This document shows positions 37,742 to 46,317 of a stretch of 64,000 nucleotides of DNA, in pieces (the stretch's first letter is position 1; each line of letters begins with the position of its first letter). This DNA is from Ramlibacter sp. Lineage in GTDB: Bacteria; Pseudomonadota; Gammaproteobacteria; Burkholderiales; Burkholderiaceae_C. The notes below the pieces were generated by a model that saw only the letters and a program-made list of their open reading frames with translations, did no database searches and was not told the DNA's origin. The stretch spans positions 1 to 64,000 of the forward strand of contig JACDFR010000016.1 of NCBI GenBank assembly GCA_013815685.1. The letters are read 5' to 3'. The translations under genes were made by a program, and so were the position numbers.

Positions 37742-40700
37742 CTACAACTGGGCCGCCAGGAGCACCGCGGCATGGACCGCGTCGCGCTGCGCCCCATCCC
37801 GGATCTGGTGTCGGCAACTCGTTCCATCTGCGACGACGATCGCCGCGGCATCCTTTCGCAGCGCGGGCAACAGGCTCAACTCGGCCATCCGCATCGAGAC
37901 TTCGTAATGCGACGCTTCATAGCCGAAGCTGCCCGCCATGCCGCAGCAGCTGCTTTCGATCAGTTCCGGATGGACACCCGGAATCAGCTTGAGCACCTCG
38001 AGCACCGGCGCGACGGCGCCGAAGGCTTTCTGGTGGCAGTGCCCGTGCACCAGCACGCGCTTGTCCAGCGGACGCAGTTGCCGCCTGAGATCCGCCAGGC
38101 GCCCGGCGCGGTCTTCGCGGGCCAGGAACTCTTCGAGCAGCAGCGCCTGAGCGCCCACGACTTGCGCGGGGGCGCCCAGGCCCATGGACTGGATCTCGTC
38201 TCGCAAGGTCAACAGGCACGAGGGCTCCAGGCCGACGATGGGAATGAACTGCTCGGCGAACGGCAGCAGCGAGTCGACCACTTCACGGGCCTTGGCACGC
38301 GCCTCGTCGACCATGCCGCAGGCAAGGAAGGTCCGGCCGCAGCACAGGTGCAGGCCGTCCGCGCCGGCCTTGGCGGCCACGTGAACCGTGTAGCCGGCGG
38401 CCTGCAAGACCTGCAGCGCCGAGCGCGCATTCGGCGATTCGAAGAAGCCGTTGAACGTGTCGACGAACAGCACCACCGGCCGGACGGCCGCCAGGACCTC
38501 GTCGCGCGTGGCGGTGCGCGGCTTCTCGTTGAAGAAGTGCCTGGTTTGCCACGCCGGCAAGCTGCGCCGCGCGGAAAAGCCGAGCAGCTTCTCGCTCCAT
38601 CGGGCGAGCAGCGGAATGCGATTGCGCAGGTTCAGCAACGGCCCCCACCGGCTCGCCCGCATGGCGTAGTCCGGCAGATGGGCGACGAGCTTGTCCTTGA
38701 GCGTGTACCCATGCTTTTGCTTGTGGTGGTGGAGGAACTCGATCTTCATCCTGGCCATGTCCACGCCGGTCGGGCATTCGCGCTTGCATCCCTTGCAGCT
38801 GACGCACAGGTCCAGCGCGTCCCGCACCTCGTCGCTGGCCAGGCCCTGGGCACCCAGCTGCCCCGACAGCGCCAGGCGCAGCGTGTTGGCGCGCCCCCGG
38901 GTCAGGTGCTTCTCATCGCGGGTGACGCGGTAGCTCGGGCACATGGTCCCGGCGTCGAACTTGCGGCAATGCCCGTTGTTGTTGCACATCTCGACGGCCT
39001 TGGCCAGGCCTTGCGCCGGATCGCCCCCTGTTCCCGGCGCCGAAATGCGCTCGGTCGCGGGGTCGTTCTGAACGTCCCAGGCGCTCCAGTCCAACGCCGT
39101 CTTCAGCGGGATGACGCGATACCCGGGCGCGAAGCGCATCAGCCGTGTGTCGTCCATGCGCGGCGGGTCGATGATGCGTTGCGGGCAAAGCAGGCCCTGG
39201 GGATCGAAAAGATGCTTGATCTGCGAGAACGCATCGTTGATCCTCGGGCCGAACTGCCAGCCTATCCACTCGCCGCGGCACAAGCCGTCGCCATGTTCCC
39301 CGCTGTAGGCGCCCTTGAACTTGCGCACGAGTTCCGAGGCTTCCTCGGCAATGGCTCGCATCTTGGGCGCCCCGCTGGTACGCATGTCCAGGATCGGCCG
39401 CACATGCAAGGTGCCCACGGAGGCATGCGCGTACCAGGTTCCCCTGCTGCCGTACTTGCGAAACACCTGCGTCAGCGCATCGGTGTACTGCGCCAGGTGC
39501 TCCAGGGGAACGGCGCAGTCTTCGATGAAGCTCACCGGCTTGCCGTCGCCCTTCAGGCTCATCATGATGTTCAGGCCGGCTTTGCGCACCTCCCACAGGT
39601 TCTTCTGGGCGTCCTCGTCGGTCATCTTCACGACGCAGCCCGGCAGCCCCAGGTCGCCCATCAGCTCCCCGAGCTCCTCGAGCTTGCGTACCAGCGCGGC
39701 CTTGTCGCCGCCGGCGAATTCGACCAGCAACACGGCCTCGGGCCGTCCGATCACCGCGGCACGGATCACGGGCTCGAACGCGGGGTTCTCGAGCGACAGA
39801 TCGATCATGGTGCGGTCTACCAGTTCGACTGCCGTCAACGTCCCGTCGCCCCCCAGCTTGACGATGTGCTGCGCGCTGTCCATCGCCTTGTAGAAGGTCG
39901 GGAAGTTCACGACCCCCAGCACCTTGGCCCGGGGAAGCTCGGCCAGCCGCAGCGTGAGCGAGCGGGTCAGCGCCAGCGTTCCCTCGCTGCCCACGAGGAG
40001 GTGGGCGAGGTTGACCGAGCCGTCCGCGGTGTAGGGCCGCTCGCTCTGGTTGCGGAAGATGTCCAGGTTGTAGCCGCCCACCCGCCGCATCACCTTGGGC
40101 CAATGCTGGTCGATTTCAGGCGCCAGCGCGGCGGCCATCCCCCGCACGTGGTCGCCGATGGCGCGGGCCCGGCCCGCGGCGTCCTCGTAGCGCCCGAAGC
40201 GATGCAACTCTCCATCGAAAGTCCATGCTTGCGCACCGGCCACGTTGTGAACCATGTTCCCATAGGCGATGCTCCGGCTGCCGCACGAGTTGTTGCCGGC
40301 CATGCCGCCCAGCGTCGCCTGGGCGCTGGTGGAGACGTCGACGGGGAACCACAAGCCCAGTTTTTTCAGCGCGAGATTGAGGTGGTCCAGCACCATGCCG
40401 GGCTCCACCTCGGCCGTGCGTGCTTGCGCGTCCACGTGCAGGATCTTGCGCACATGCCGGGAATGGTCGATGACCAATCCGGCCCCGACGGTTTGCCCGC
40501 ACTGGCTGGTCCCGGCCCCGCGCGCAACGATGGGCACCTTCAGGTCGCGGCAGATGTCCAGCGCGAGCTTCACGTCCGCGCTGTCGCCTGGAACGAACAC
40601 GCCTGTGGGCACCACCTGGTAGATCGAGGCGTCGGTCGCGTAGCGCCCTCGGTCGGCCGCCGAGAACAGCACCTCGCCCTGTGTTTCGGCGGCGAGGCGC

Positions 40701-40801
40701 CGGGCGAGCAGGCCGGCGGTATCGTTGGCGACCCTGGCGGCGCGTTCATACACCGCGTCCGGCGCCGACCGCGCGGATTTTGGAGTCAAGCGTGCGTTCA
40801 C
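37742..40801 (-). CDS. FAD/Fe-S D-2-hydroxyacid dehydrogenase (YdiJ/Dld-like fusion)
   Basis: The 1019-residue protein fuses an FAD-binding PCMH/VAO-type oxidase domain (VPIVARGAGTSQCGQTVGAG; GGMAGNNSCGSRSIAYGN) and its C-terminal cap with an Fe-S domain. The latter has a CNNNGHC...CP motif and CVSCKGCKRECPTG, then CCG-type repeats (HLCCGRTF, SSCCGMAGSFGYE). This is the layout of YdiJ, which oxidises D-2-hydroxyglutarate or D-lactate. It is a peripheral membrane or cytosolic enzyme feeding electrons to the respiratory chain. The start overlaps the stop of the GntR gene by 4 bases, so the two are co-transcribed. Confidence 0.88.
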   Translation of the reverse strand: MNARLTPKSARSAPDAVYERAARVANDTAGLLARRLAAETQGEVLFSAADRGRYATDASIYQVVPTGVFVPGDSADVKLALDICRDLKVPIVARGAGTSQCGQTVGAGLVIDHSRHVRKILHVDAQARTAEVEPGMVLDHLNLALKKLGLWFPVDVSTSAQATLGGMAGNNSCGSRSIAYGNMVHNVAGAQAWTFDGELHRFGRYEDAAGRARAIGDHVRGMAAALAPEIDQHWPKVMRRVGGYNLDIFRNQSERPYTADGSVNLAHLLVGSEGTLALTRSLTLRLAELPRAKVLGVVNFPTFYKAMDSAQHIVKLGGDGTLTAVELVDRTMIDLSLENPAFEPVIRAAVIGRPEAVLLVEFAGGDKAALVRKLEELGELMGDLGLPGCVVKMTDEDAQKNLWEVRKAGLNIMMSLKGDGKPVSFIEDCAVPLEHLAQYTDALTQVFRKYGSRGTWYAHASVGTLHVRPILDMRTSGAPKMRAIAEEASELVRKFKGAYSGEHGDGLCRGEWIGWQFGPRINDAFSQIKHLFDPQGLLCPQRIIDPPRMDDTRLMRFAPGYRVIPLKTALDWSAWDVQNDPATERISAPGTGGDPAQGLAKAVEMCNNNGHCRKFDAGTMCPSYRVTRDEKHLTRGRANTLRLALSGQLGAQGLASDEVRDALDLCVSCKGCKRECPTGVDMARMKIEFLHHHKQKHGYTLKDKLVAHLPDYAMRASRWGPLLNLRNRIPLLARWSEKLLGFSARRSLPAWQTRHFFNEKPRTATRDEVLAAVRPVVLFVDTFNGFFESPNARSALQVLQAAGYTVHVAAKAGADGLHLCCGRTFLACGMVDEARAKAREVVDSLLPFAEQFIPIVGLEPSCLLTLRDEIQSMGLGAPAQVVGAQALLLEEFLAREDRAGRLADLRRQLRPLDKRVLVHGHCHQKAFGAVAPVLEVLKLIPGVHPELIESSCCGMAGSFGYEASHYEVSMRMAELSLLPALRKDAAAIVVADGTSCRHQIRDGAQRDAVHAAVLLAAQL

Positions 40802-41493
40802 CGCAGGGCTCCCGAAACGCGAGTTGCCGTACCGGCGCGCAATTGTTCGACGACCACGTCACGCTTGTTCTGCAGGTGGGTCAGCAATATCTGGCGCATC
40901 GCGGGTGCGTCGCGCGCGGCCAGGGCCTCGACCATTTTTTCGTGTTCGTGCACCGCGCGCTTCCACTTGGCCCCGTCCTGGTTGGAGCGGAACCGGAGCG
41001 CCTGCAGCCGGGTGTTGACCTGGTTGTAGGTCACGGTGAGTACCGGGTTCTTGGCCGCCGCGTTGATCGCCCGGTGAATGCGGGCGTTCAGGCGGTAGTA
41101 GTTGGAGAGGTCGCCGCGGGTGTAGGCCGCCATCATCTCGTAATGCGTGGCGCGGATGTCCGCGATTTCCTCGTCGGTGACACGTTGTGCCGCCAGTTCC
41201 CCAGAAAGCGCTTCCAGGCCGGCCATGACCTCGAAGGTGTGGAGCACGTCCTCTTCGCTGAGCGACACCGCGATGGCGCCACGGTTGGGCAGCAGCTCGA
41301 CAAGTCCCTCGGCCGCCAGCATCTTGATCGCTTCGCGCAATGGGGTGCGCGAAACCTTCAGCACCTCGCAGAGTTCGCGCTCGTTGAGTTTGGCGCCCGG
41401 CGCGATGCGGTTTTCCACCAGCATCTGGCGCAGGCGGTGCGCCGCCTGTTCGTGCAGGCCGGTGCGCGGGATGGAGAGAATCTCTGCGGTCAT
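40798..41493 (-). CDS. GntR-family regulator, FadR subfamily (FCD domain)
   Basis: The 231-residue product has the winged helix (LNERELCEVLKVSRTPLREA, residues 37-56) and an FCD ligand domain with metal-site residues (ALSGELAA; RLNARIHRAINAA). It lies between two divergent gene sets and is in one operon with the dehydrogenase. It most likely represses both sides through the sites at 41500 and 41563 and is released by an organic acid. Confidence 0.9.
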   Translation of the reverse strand: MTAEILSIPRTGLHEQAAHRLRQMLVENRIAPGAKLNERELCEVLKVSRTPLREAIKMLAAEGLVELLPNRGAIAVSLSEEDVLHTFEVMAGLEALSGELAAQRVTDEEIADIRATHYEMMAAYTRGDLSNYYRLNARIHRAINAAAKNPVLTVTYNQVNTRLQALRFRSNQDGAKWKRAVHEHEKMVEALAARDAPAMRQILLTHLQNKRDVVVEQLRAGTATRVSGALR

Positions 41494-41499
41494 CCAATC

Positions 41500-41520
41500 A
41501 TTTTGTATGCAGAAAAATAC
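41500..41520. promoter_or_regulatory. Candidate GntR operator, copy 1
   Basis: The sequence ATTTTGTATGCAGAAAAAT starts 7 bases before the GntR start codon on its upstream side. It contains the imperfect palindrome TTTTG-TATG-CAGAA. The same sequence occurs once more 63 bp away, near the divergent operon. Confidence 0.6.
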
Positions 41521-41562
41521 GATGTAAAGAGATGCTTAGGTATGGACGACCTTGACATTCTA

Positions 41563-41580
41563 ATTTTGTATGCAAAAAAT
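41563..41580. promoter_or_regulatory. Candidate GntR operator, copy 2
   Basis: The sequence ATTTTGTATGCAAAAAAT holds the perfect inverted repeat TTTTG-TATG-CAAAA and lies 27 bases before the aminotransferase ATG. It repeats copy 1 with one substitution in the first 13 bases. Confidence 0.6.
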
Positions 41581-41606
41581 GTCGAAAAATATCCGCTAAC
41601 CCCATC

Positions 41607-42836
41607 ATGCTCACGCTCGACTTCCATCCCACCGGACGCCACTTCCTCCAGATCCCTGGCCCGTCACCGGTACCCGACCGCATCCTGCGCGCGATGAGCC
41701 TGCCCACCATCGACCACCGCGGCCCCGAATTCGGGGCGTTGGGCCTGCGGGTGCTCAAAGGCATCCAGCAGATCTTCCAGACCCGCCATCCCGTCGTCAT
41801 CTATCCCGCGTCCGGTACCGGCGCCTGGGAAGCGGCCTTGTGCAACGTGCTCAGCCCCGGCGACGCGGTTCTGATGTACGAGACCGGTCACTTCGCGAGC
41901 CTGTGGAGCAAGATGGCGACGCGCCTGGGCCTGAAGCCGGAGTTCCTCGGCCTGCCGGGCGCCGAGGGCTGGCGCCGCGGCGTCCAGGCTTCGATGATCG
42001 AGGATCGGCTGAGGGCCGACACCGCGCATGCGATCAAGGCCGTCTGCGTGGTGCACAACGAAACCTCCACCGGCGTGACGAGCAATATTCCCGCCGTGCG
42101 CAAGGCCATCGACGCGGCGAAGCACCCGGCGCTGCTGATGGTGGACACCATCTCCGGGCTGGCTTGTGCCGAATACAAGCACGACGAGTGGGGCGTCGAC
42201 GTCTCCATCAGCGGTTCCCAGAAAGGCCTCATGCTGCCGCCGGGCATCAGCTTCAACGCGTTGTCGCCCAGGGCGTTTGAAGCGAGCGAGTCGGCCCGGC
42301 TGCCAAAGGCTTTCTGGGCGTGGGACGAGATTGTCGAGATGAACAAGACGGGCTACTGGCCCTACACGCCCAATACCAACCTGCTTTACGGCCTGGCGCA
42401 GGCTTGCGACATGCTGCTCGCGCCCGGGCATGGCGGCCTGCCCGGGGTGTTCGCGCGGCACCAGCGCTGGGGCGAGGGCGTGCGCGCCGGCGTGAAGGCC
42501 TGGGGGCTGGAGATCCAGTGCGCCGACCCGGCCGTTTACTCGCCCGTTCTCACCGGCGTGATCGTGCCCGCGGATGTGGACGCCGACGCCGTGCGCCGCG
42601 TGATCTACGAACGCTTCGACTGTTCGCTCGGCACCGGGCTGGGCAAGGTCAAGGGCCGCATGTTCCGCATCGGCCACCTGGGCGACTGCAACGACCTCAC
42701 GCTGATGGCCGCGCTGGCCGGCTGCGAGATGGGCCTGAAACTCTGCGGCGTCAAGCTCGCCGGCTCGGGCGTGCAGGCGGCGATGGACTTCTTCGCCGGG
42801 CATCCCGCGCCGGTATCCCTGCAGATGGCAGCATAG
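41607..42836 (+). CDS. Class V aminotransferase (serine/alanine-glyoxylate type)
   Basis: The 409-residue PLP enzyme is of the alanine/serine-glyoxylate aminotransferase family. The N-terminal part is typical (FLQIPGPSPVPDRILRAMS; IDHRGPEFGAL), then YPASGTGAWEAAL, the PLP Asp in LMVDTISGLA and the Schiff-base lysine in SISGSQKGLMLPPG. It may link an amino acid or glyoxylate to the rest of the operon. It is the first gene right of the GntR operators. Confidence 0.88.
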   Translation: MLTLDFHPTGRHFLQIPGPSPVPDRILRAMSLPTIDHRGPEFGALGLRVLKGIQQIFQTRHPVVIYPASGTGAWEAALCNVLSPGDAVLMYETGHFASLWSKMATRLGLKPEFLGLPGAEGWRRGVQASMIEDRLRADTAHAIKAVCVVHNETSTGVTSNIPAVRKAIDAAKHPALLMVDTISGLACAEYKHDEWGVDVSISGSQKGLMLPPGISFNALSPRAFEASESARLPKAFWAWDEIVEMNKTGYWPYTPNTNLLYGLAQACDMLLAPGHGGLPGVFARHQRWGEGVRAGVKAWGLEIQCADPAVYSPVLTGVIVPADVDADAVRRVIYERFDCSLGTGLGKVKGRMFRIGHLGDCNDLTLMAALAGCEMGLKLCGVKLAGSGVQAAMDFFAGHPAPVSLQMAA

Positions 42837-42860
42837 ATTCACACGACCCAAGGAGACAAC

Positions 42861-43835
42861 ATGCAACGCAGAACGTTCACCGCCGCACTGACGGCCAGCG
42901 CCGCCACGCTCGCGGCCCCCATGCTGCGCGCGCAGGGCCTGCCCGCCGGGCCGGTGCGCATCATCGTGGGCTTCGCGCCCGGCGGCGGCACCGACATCCT
43001 GGCCCGCGTCATCGGGCAGAAGCTGGGTGACATGTGGAAGACGCAGGTCATCGTCGAGAACAAGGCCGGTGCGTCCGGCACCATCGCCGCCGATTACGTC
43101 GCCAAGCAGCCCGCCGACGGCACCACGCTCCTGATGGCGCACATCAACAGCCAGGCGATCACCCCCGCGCTGCAGAAGGTGAACTATGACCCGGCCAGGG
43201 ACTTCCAGCCTATCGTGCTGGTAGGCGTCACGCCCAACCTCCTGATCTGCAACGAAAGCCAGCCCGCCAAGACCGTGAAGGACCTGGTCGAGCTGTGCCG
43301 CGCCAACCCGGGCAAAGTGAGCTTCGGTTCGGCCGGCACGGGCAGTGCCCAGCATCTGGCGCTGGAGATGTTCATGCTGGCTGCGAAGGTGAAGGCGATC
43401 CACGTGCCCTACAAGGGGTCGGGCCCGATGCTGACCGACCTGATCGGCGGCACCATCCAGTACAGCTTCGACACGATGACCGCCGCCACGCCGCATGTGA
43501 AGAGCGGCAAGGCGATTGCCATCGCGCAGACACGCCAGCAGCGGGTGCCGGCCTACCCGAATGTGCCGACCATGGCCGAATCAGGCTTTCCCGGCTTCGA
43601 AGCGACGACGTGGTATGGCCTGGCTGGTCCCGCGAAACTGCCGGTGGCCATGGCCAGGCGCATGAACGAGGACATCAACAAGGTCATGCTGATGCCCGAC
43701 GTGGTGGAAAAGCTCGCGGCTTCCGGCGCGCAGGACGGCGGCGGCTCCACCGAGAAGTTCGGCGAGTTCATGCAGGCCGAACAGATCAAGTGGGCCAAGA
43801 TCATCAAGGACGGCGGAGTGAAGGGCGAGGCGTGA
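42861..43835 (+). CDS. Bug/TctC-family binding protein
   Basis: The 324-residue periplasmic binding protein has a twin-arginine-like N-terminus (MQRRTFTAALTASAATLAAP), then VRIIVGFAPGGGTDILARVI and VIVENKAGASGTIAADYVAK. It is a paralogue of the Bug protein at 32255. It overlaps the CoA-transferase start by one base (TGATG) and probably delivers the acid activated by the following gene. Confidence 0.9.
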   Translation: MQRRTFTAALTASAATLAAPMLRAQGLPAGPVRIIVGFAPGGGTDILARVIGQKLGDMWKTQVIVENKAGASGTIAADYVAKQPADGTTLLMAHINSQAITPALQKVNYDPARDFQPIVLVGVTPNLLICNESQPAKTVKDLVELCRANPGKVSFGSAGTGSAQHLALEMFMLAAKVKAIHVPYKGSGPMLTDLIGGTIQYSFDTMTAATPHVKSGKAIAIAQTRQQRVPAYPNVPTMAESGFPGFEATTWYGLAGPAKLPVAMARRMNEDINKVMLMPDVVEKLAASGAQDGGGSTEKFGEFMQAEQIKWAKIIKDGGVKGEA

Positions 43836-45043
43836 TGCAAGCCGCAAGGCCGCTGCCGCTGGAGGGCGTTCGCGTCCTGGACATCAGCCAGGTGATGGCG
43901 GGCCCGTACGCCTGCATGCTGCTGGCCGACCTCGGCGCCGACGTGATCAAGATCGAGCCGCCCGGCGGCGGCGACCAGACCCGCGGCTCGATGGGCTTCA
44001 AGATGAAGGGAACCGACAGCATGGGTTTCCTCAACATGAACCGCAACAAGCGCAGCGTCGCGTTGAACCTGAAAACCGAGGCCGGCCGCGCGCTGCTGCT
44101 GCGCATGGCCGCGGATGCCGACATCCTGATCGAGAATTACCGGCCCGGCGCGATGAAGCGGCTGGGCCTGGGTTACGACGACCTGAAGCAAATCAACCCC
44201 CGGCTCGTCTACACCAGCATCTCCGGCTTTGGCCAGACCGGACCCTGGGCCGACCGGCCCGGCTTCGACCTGATGGCTCAGGCCATGTCGGGCGTGATGA
44301 GCGTGACAGGGTATCCCGGCGGTCCCCCGGTGAAAGCCGGCGTTCCGGTCGCCGATATCGGCTGCGCGCTGTTCGCCATCTATGCCACCCTGGCCGCCTA
44401 CATCGGTGTGAAATCGAAGGGGCAGGGCCAGCATGTGGATGCGTCGCTGTTCGATTCGGCCCTCGCGTTTTCGGTGTGGGACATCTCGGAGTACTGGGGC
44501 ACGGGCAGACCGCCCGAGCCGCTGGGCACGTCCAACAAGATGACGGCGCCCTATCAGGCGATGGCCAGCTCGGACGGCTATTTCGTCATGGGAGCGAACA
44601 ACCAGAAACTCTGGCAGCTGCTGTGCAACGTGATCGAGCGGGTGGAGCTGCTGGCCGATGAGCGCTTCTCGACGATCTCCCTGCGCCTGGCCAACCGGGC
44701 GGCACTGGAGCAGGAGCTGGAGAAAACGTTTCGCCAGCGCCCCAAGGACTACTGGGTCGACACGCTGCTGGCCGCGGGTATTCCCGCGGGGCCGATCCTC
44801 AGCTATCCACAAGCGTTCGAGAGCGAGCATGCCCGCGTGCGCGGGATGCGCATGGAGATTGATCACCCCATCGAAGGAAAGGTGCCCAACATCGGGTTTG
44901 CGGTCAAGCTGTCGGGTACCCCGCAACAAGTGAGACGCCATCCGCCGCTGCTGGGTGAGCACACGGCCGAAGTTTTGGCCGAACTTGGCATCCATGAGGA
45001 AGAGCGGGCGCGGCTGCAAGCGCAGGGGGCCTTCTGCGCATGA
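43835..45043 (+). CDS. CaiB/BaiF family (class III) CoA-transferase
   Basis: The 402-residue product belongs to the formyl-CoA:oxalate CoA-transferase fold. The N-terminal GVRVLDISQVMAGPYACMLL, DVIKIEPPGGGDQTRG and the catalytic Asp in RPGFDLMAQAMSG are present. It transfers CoA between carboxylic acids without ATP. The donor and acceptor are unknown. The gene is overlapped on both sides, so it is in the middle of the operon. Confidence 0.9.
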   Translation: MQAARPLPLEGVRVLDISQVMAGPYACMLLADLGADVIKIEPPGGGDQTRGSMGFKMKGTDSMGFLNMNRNKRSVALNLKTEAGRALLLRMAADADILIENYRPGAMKRLGLGYDDLKQINPRLVYTSISGFGQTGPWADRPGFDLMAQAMSGVMSVTGYPGGPPVKAGVPVADIGCALFAIYATLAAYIGVKSKGQGQHVDASLFDSALAFSVWDISEYWGTGRPPEPLGTSNKMTAPYQAMASSDGYFVMGANNQKLWQLLCNVIERVELLADERFSTISLRLANRAALEQELEKTFRQRPKDYWVDTLLAAGIPAGPILSYPQAFESEHARVRGMRMEIDHPIEGKVPNIGFAVKLSGTPQQVRRHPPLLGEHTAEVLAELGIHEEERARLQAQGAFCA

Positions 45044-45816
45044 GCGACGGCGCCGTTCATCTGGACATCGACGCCGGGCTGGCGTCGGTGGTGTTCGACA
45101 GGCCATCGGCACGCAACGCGATGACCTGGGCGATGTATGCGCAGCTGCGCGAGATTTGCGAGCGCCTGCGCACCCAGCCCGGCGTGCGCGTGGTCTGCAT
45201 GCGCGGCGCGGGACACGATGCATTCGTCGCCGGCACCGACATCGAGCAGTTCAGGGAGTTCCGCGACGGCCAAGCGGGCGTCGCGTATGAGGCGCGGATC
45301 GATGAAGGCATCGCAGCGATCGAGGCACTGCCGATGCCGACGGTGGCCGTGATCGAGGGTTGGGCGGTCGGCGGCGGCCTCGCCATCGCGACGGCCTGCG
45401 ATATCCGGATCGCGACCCCCGCTGCGCGTTTCGGCGTTCCCATCGCCCGGACGCTCGGCAATTGCCTGTCGATGGCGAACCTCGCCCGGCTGGCGGCCGC
45501 GTTCGGCCGGCCTCGTGTCCAGCGCATGCTGATCGGTGCGGAGATTTTGACGGCTGAAGAAGCACTGCGCTGCGGATACCTGGCGCATCTGGTGGACAGT
45601 GAGGGAATCGACGCGGCGGCTGCGGACCTGTGCCGCCGGCTGGCCTCGCTCGCACCCGTGACGCAGGCCGTGACCAAGGAGGCGTTGAGCCGGCTGTTGA
45701 TTCAAGGCCTGCCCGACGGTCGCGACTTGATCGAGCGCAGCTATGGCAGCGCCGATTTTCGCGAGGGAGTCAGCGCGTTCTGCGACAAACGCAGTCCCTC
45801 CTGGCAGGGCCGCTGA
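45040..45816 (+). CDS. Enoyl-CoA hydratase/isomerase family protein
   Basis: The 258-residue crotonase-fold protein has GHDAFVAGTDIEQFREF and VIEGWAVGGGLAIATACDIR as oxyanion-hole segments. It overlaps the CoA-transferase stop by 4 bases and ends the operon. It would act on the CoA ester made by the previous enzyme. The paralogue at 33256 has the same position relative to a Bug protein and a CoA-activating enzyme. Confidence 0.87.
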   Translation: MSDGAVHLDIDAGLASVVFDRPSARNAMTWAMYAQLREICERLRTQPGVRVVCMRGAGHDAFVAGTDIEQFREFRDGQAGVAYEARIDEGIAAIEALPMPTVAVIEGWAVGGGLAIATACDIRIATPAARFGVPIARTLGNCLSMANLARLAAAFGRPRVQRMLIGAEILTAEEALRCGYLAHLVDSEGIDAAAADLCRRLASLAPVTQAVTKEALSRLLIQGLPDGRDLIERSYGSADFREGVSAFCDKRSPSWQGR

Positions 45817-45988
45817 GAGCGGCGCCGGCGGCGGCCGAGCTGCCAGCCGCCGTTACTCAATCCCTGGGAATGTTTCACCGAGTTCTGGTCCTGCATGCGC
45901 GGTTCCGCTGTGGAATGTTGTTTCCGGCGCGACGCTTGCCGAATCGCCGTTCGAGCAGTAATTCAACCCGAACAGGAAGGCTCAATCG

Positions 45989-46087
45989 ATGACCGTCAAT
46001 CTCACCGGCGCCCTGGAGTACGAAGCCCAACACCCGCGGCGGGTGCGCGGCGGACTGCGGCAGGCGGTGCTGCAGGAAACGACTTGA
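45989..46087 (+). CDS. 32-residue small ORF coupled to the zinc-ribbon gene
   Basis: An ATG at 45989 with a good AGGAAGG site opens a frame reading MTVNLTGALEYEAQHPRRVR and ending QAVLQETT at a TGA that overlaps the next ATG (TGATG). The coupling and site suggest it is translated. It may be a leader peptide, a small protein, or the first exon-like scrap of a larger decayed gene. No family was recognised. Confidence 0.4.
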   Translation: MTVNLTGALEYEAQHPRRVRGGLRQAVLQETT

Positions 46088-46311
46088 TGTCGACCGGCCC
46101 CATAGACCTGGCTGAGTCGGTGGCCGGTGAGGAAGACCCGGGAGCGTCGATTGACCTCACGGTCTTGCCCGGTAACCAACTTCCCGGAGGCGCTCCGGGT
46201 CCCGGCGACAACCTCTGCCCGAACTGCGGCGGCAGCGGGCACGCGGCCGAGGGCGACTGCCCCGTCTGCCTGGGCACAGGGAAGGTAACCGTGGGCATCG
46301 GCGGTACCTGA
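46087..46311 (+). CDS. Small DnaJ-type zinc-ribbon protein
   Basis: The 74-residue product has two CxxCxGxG-type half-sites in its C-terminal half: LCPNCGGSGHA and CPVCLGTGKV, as in the cysteine-rich zinc domain of DnaJ. The N-terminal half is acidic (SVAGEEDPGASIDLTVLPG). Without a J domain it is not a DnaJ but a stand-alone zinc ribbon. Its role is unknown. It lies directly in front of a P450 pseudogene. Confidence 0.65.
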   Translation: MSTGPIDLAESVAGEEDPGASIDLTVLPGNQLPGGAPGPGDNLCPNCGGSGHAAEGDCPVCLGTGKVTVGIGGT

Positions 46312-46317
46312 TGGGCC

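Noticed and set aside
37691..41029. Very long open frame on the plus strand opposite the D-2-hydroxyacid dehydrogenase gene
   Set aside because: The minus-strand gene has full domain and motif support. The plus-strand frame has Arg/His/Gly-rich composition typical of antisense frames in GC-rich genes and no family features.
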